Shown: positions 53,682 through 55,526 of the stretch, one piece after another
Layout: every line of letters begins with the position of its first letter
How positions within the stretch are numbered: position 1 is the stretch's first letter
Source: Acidobacteriota bacterium
Lineage (GTDB): Bacteria; Acidobacteriota; Terriglobia; Terriglobales; Acidobacteriaceae
Length of the DNA: 55,526 nucleotides
NCBI GenBank assembly: GCA_013285705.1
Contig: JABDHA010000016.1
Span: 1 to 55,526 of the forward strand
Direction of reading: 5' to 3'
The notes under the pieces: model-generated
Database searches by the model: none
Seen by the model: only the letters and a program-made list of their open reading frames with translations
Told to the model about the DNA's origin: nothing
Position numbers and translations under genes: made by a program

Positions 53682-54824
53682 GTGAAGCGAATTGCAGCAA
53701 AAATGCTGGTGACTCCGTCTGGCATCATGGCGGACCCGATAGTGACCATCGAGGGCGAGCACATTCTTGAAATCAGCACGCGGTCTGCGCAACAGACTGC
53801 ACATATCGACTATGACTTTCCAGACCGGACACTCACACCTGGCCTCCTTGATATTCATTTCCACGGTATTGCTGGCCAGGATGTGATGAATGCTTTTCAT
53901 GAAGGCTTTGAGGATATCGCTCATTCTCTGGCCCGCGTGGGTGTGAGCAGATTTCTTCCGACTACGGTCACAGCGTCGCTGGACGCCACAATGCTCGCAC
54001 TGGAGAGGATGGCGGATTACATCCATGCGGATCCAATTGCAGGAACGTCACAAGCAGCTGGCATCCACATAGAGGGCCCCTTCCTTTCGCATGCCAAGCG
54101 TGGCATGCATTCTGCGGAGCATCTGCTATCGCCTTCGCCGGAGCTTCTGGACCAGCTTTGGGAAGCCGCACGCGGCAATATTCGTCTGATGACGATTGCA
54201 CCGGAGCTGCCCGGAGCGCTTGAGACCATCAAGCACGCAACGGCTCTGGGTATCCGTTCTTCGATGGGACATTCGATGGCTACGCGAGCGGAAGCGATCG
54301 CAGGCATAAAGAGCGGCATTGTGTCGGCGACACACACCTTTAATGCAATGCGCGCATTTGATCATCGCGAACCCGGCATCCTCGGAGTTGTTCTCGATCA
54401 GGAAGATCTGTATGCAGATCTGATCTGCGATGGCTATCACGTTGCTCCGGAGGCGGTGCGCTTATGGTTAAAGGCGAAGGGACAAGAGCGCGCAATCTTG
54501 ATCACGGACTGCCTATCGGCCGCCGGCATGCCGAACGGCAAATACATGACAGGTGAAACTGTCGTGCACGTTGAGGGAGACGCATGTCGAACAGATACGG
54601 GAGTGCTGGCAGGTAGCGTGATCGCTCTCGACAGAGCCGTGTCCAACCTTAGTAAAACTGCTCGTGCGGAGTTGCATACAGCTGTTCGGTTAGCGTCGAT
54701 AAACCCGGCAAGAATGCTTGGTCTTCCAGAGTCTCTGGTACCTGGGGCCCTTGCGGATTTTAACGTCTACGATGCAGAGGGAGTTAGACGAGAGTGCTTT
54801 ATCCGCGGATCGTTGATCGAATAA
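53682..54824 (+). CDS. nagA: N-acetylglucosamine-6-phosphate deacetylase
   Basis: 380 residues from GTG 53682, close to the 382 of E. coli NagA; GTG 53637 and ATG 53703 are alternatives. The amidohydrolase barrel shows PGLLDIHFHGIAGQDV (metal His pair), GIHIEGPFL (metal Glu), SMGHSMATRAEA and SATHTFNAMRAF (metal His), and ITDCLSAAGMPNG with the catalytic Asp. It removes acetate from GlcNAc-6-P, feeding GlcN-6-P to glycolysis and cell-wall recycling. No nagB or GlcNAc transporter is in the window. Confidence 0.92.
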   Translation: MKRIAAKMLVTPSGIMADPIVTIEGEHILEISTRSAQQTAHIDYDFPDRTLTPGLLDIHFHGIAGQDVMNAFHEGFEDIAHSLARVGVSRFLPTTVTASLDATMLALERMADYIHADPIAGTSQAAGIHIEGPFLSHAKRGMHSAEHLLSPSPELLDQLWEAARGNIRLMTIAPELPGALETIKHATALGIRSSMGHSMATRAEAIAGIKSGIVSATHTFNAMRAFDHREPGILGVVLDQEDLYADLICDGYHVAPEAVRLWLKAKGQERAILITDCLSAAGMPNGKYMTGETVVHVEGDACRTDTGVLAGSVIALDRAVSNLSKTARAELHTAVRLASINPARMLGLPESLVPGALADFNVYDAEGVRRECFIRGSLIE

Positions 54825-55013
54825 ATTCATCTTTCTCGGGCAACATTGGAATGCTCGCATTCGCCCTTAGAAGTCGGCAAATGGGAATTAAACCTGGTAT
54901 TTGAGTAGGGTCGGAAACCAGTGGATCGGCGGATTGGCGTTTTTGCGCCAACCGAGATCCGCGCGGGCAGCCAAGGTTCTGACAACTTACCGAATCTCCA
55001 TTTCTCGCGAGTC

Positions 55014-55526
55014 TCAGCTAACGTGGGTCCAGTCCAGAATAACTTTGCCGGTCTGACCCGAGATCATCGCATCGAATCCCTCTTGAAAGTCCCGGTAGCT
55101 GAATCGATGAGTGATGATGGGTGAAATGTCTACCCCCGACTCGATCATGACCGTCATCTTGTACCAGGTCTCGTACATCTCTCGTCCGTAGATTCCTTTG
55201 ATGGTCAACATGTTGAAGATTACCGCTCGCCAATCGATCGGCATCGGCTTCGCTGGAATTCCGAGCATGGCGATCTTTGCTCCATGACTCATGTTTGCAA
55301 CCATCTCCTGCATGGCGGCAGAATTGCCGGACATCTCCAGTCCCACATCGAAACCTTCCCGCATATTGAGCTGCTTTTGGACCTCTGCGAGAGGCGTTTC
55401 CTGAGTAGTCACGGCGAGAGTAGCGCCCATTTTGCGCGCCAGTTCCAGGCGAAAAGGATTTACATCGGTGATCACGATGTGACGCGCGCCTGCATGCCGA
55501 GCCACCGGGATAGTCATGATCCCGAT
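55014..55526 (-). CDS. tdh: L-threonine 3-dehydrogenase, C-terminal part (cut by window edge)
   Basis: The C-terminal ~170 residues of a zinc-type medium-chain dehydrogenase; the coding frame continues past 55526. [72 protein letters not shown] and [16 protein letters not shown] match threonine dehydrogenase closely. It turns threonine into 2-amino-3-ketobutyrate for Kbl or spontaneous decay. The kbl gene, its usual neighbour, would lie to the right outside the window or elsewhere. Confidence 0.9.
   Translation of the reverse strand: MGIMTIPVARHAGARHIVITDVNPFRLELARKMGATLAVTTQETPLAEVQKQLNMREGFDVGLEMSGNSAAMQEMVANMSHGAKIAMLGIPAKPMPIDWRAVIFNMLTIKGIYGREMYETWYKMTVMIESGVDISPIITHRFSYRDFQEGFDAMISGQTGKVILDWTHVS

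Noticed and set aside
53425..53779. Two other minus-strand open frames over the nagA start
   Set aside because: Antisense or alternative frames with no domain; only the TTANGYMQ frame has a recognisable character.

Overview
The window looks like chromosomal DNA of an acidobacterium (Acidobacteriaceae/Terriglobia type). The signs are two very large FtsX/MacB-type permeases of the kind common in Acidobacteria, an ECF sigma/anti-sigma/DUF3106 operon, many Tat-signal glycoside hydrolases, a TonB-dependent receptor with a carboxypeptidase-regulatory N-terminus, and moderately high GC. This is a judgement from family content; no search was run.

Positions 1-11,430 hold a nearly complete uronate (pectin/alginate-type) utilisation locus. 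Outer-membrane receptor (partial, minus) -> FadR-type regulator -> GH105 unsaturated uronyl hydrolase -> KduI -> secreted cupin, then on the minus strand KduD-KdgF-PL5 alginate lyase-IclR regulator-GH29 fucosidase, and separately KdgK-Eda. Together these cut the polymer, free the unsaturated uronate, linearise it (KdgF), isomerise and reduce it (KduI, KduD), phosphorylate it (KdgK) and split KDPG to pyruvate and glyceraldehyde-3-phosphate (Eda). Palindromes sharing a GTACCG half-site lie before kdgK and kduD.

Positions 11,781-14,645 hold a compact three-gene unit of unknown function: a 762-residue Cys-rich protein with a duplicated helical domain and a beta-rich tail, a DUF1360-like membrane protein and a 78-residue protein. 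Positions 14,796-19,964 return to carbohydrate enzymes: GH95, a Tat-exported TIM-barrel isomerase-like protein, and a GH1 protein whose acid/base Glu is replaced by Met.

Positions 20,000-39,160 are mostly housekeeping and signalling: TetR with two membrane proteins, a vWA protein, a histidine kinase/NtrC pair with a degenerate receiver, RNase PH, a large permease, LacD-type aldolase, exostosin-like glycosyltransferase, PadR, PgeF, HU, SppA, VOC protein, GT2, a Zn-ribbon protein and proline dehydrogenase.

Positions 39,268-40,753 carry a ygiB-ygiC-like pair whose ygiC is frameshifted. A second giant permease follows behind a 30-bp palindrome. Then come a cytochrome c-P460 fusion, DsrE-like protein, cNMP-binding histidine kinase, GlcG/HbpS-like protein, SDR and GNAT. 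A decayed outer-membrane gene (49,598-50,625) has one frameshift and two in-frame stops. The right end has the sigma-E-type operon, tRNA-Val(CAC) with a possible integrase scar, NagA and the end of threonine dehydrogenase.
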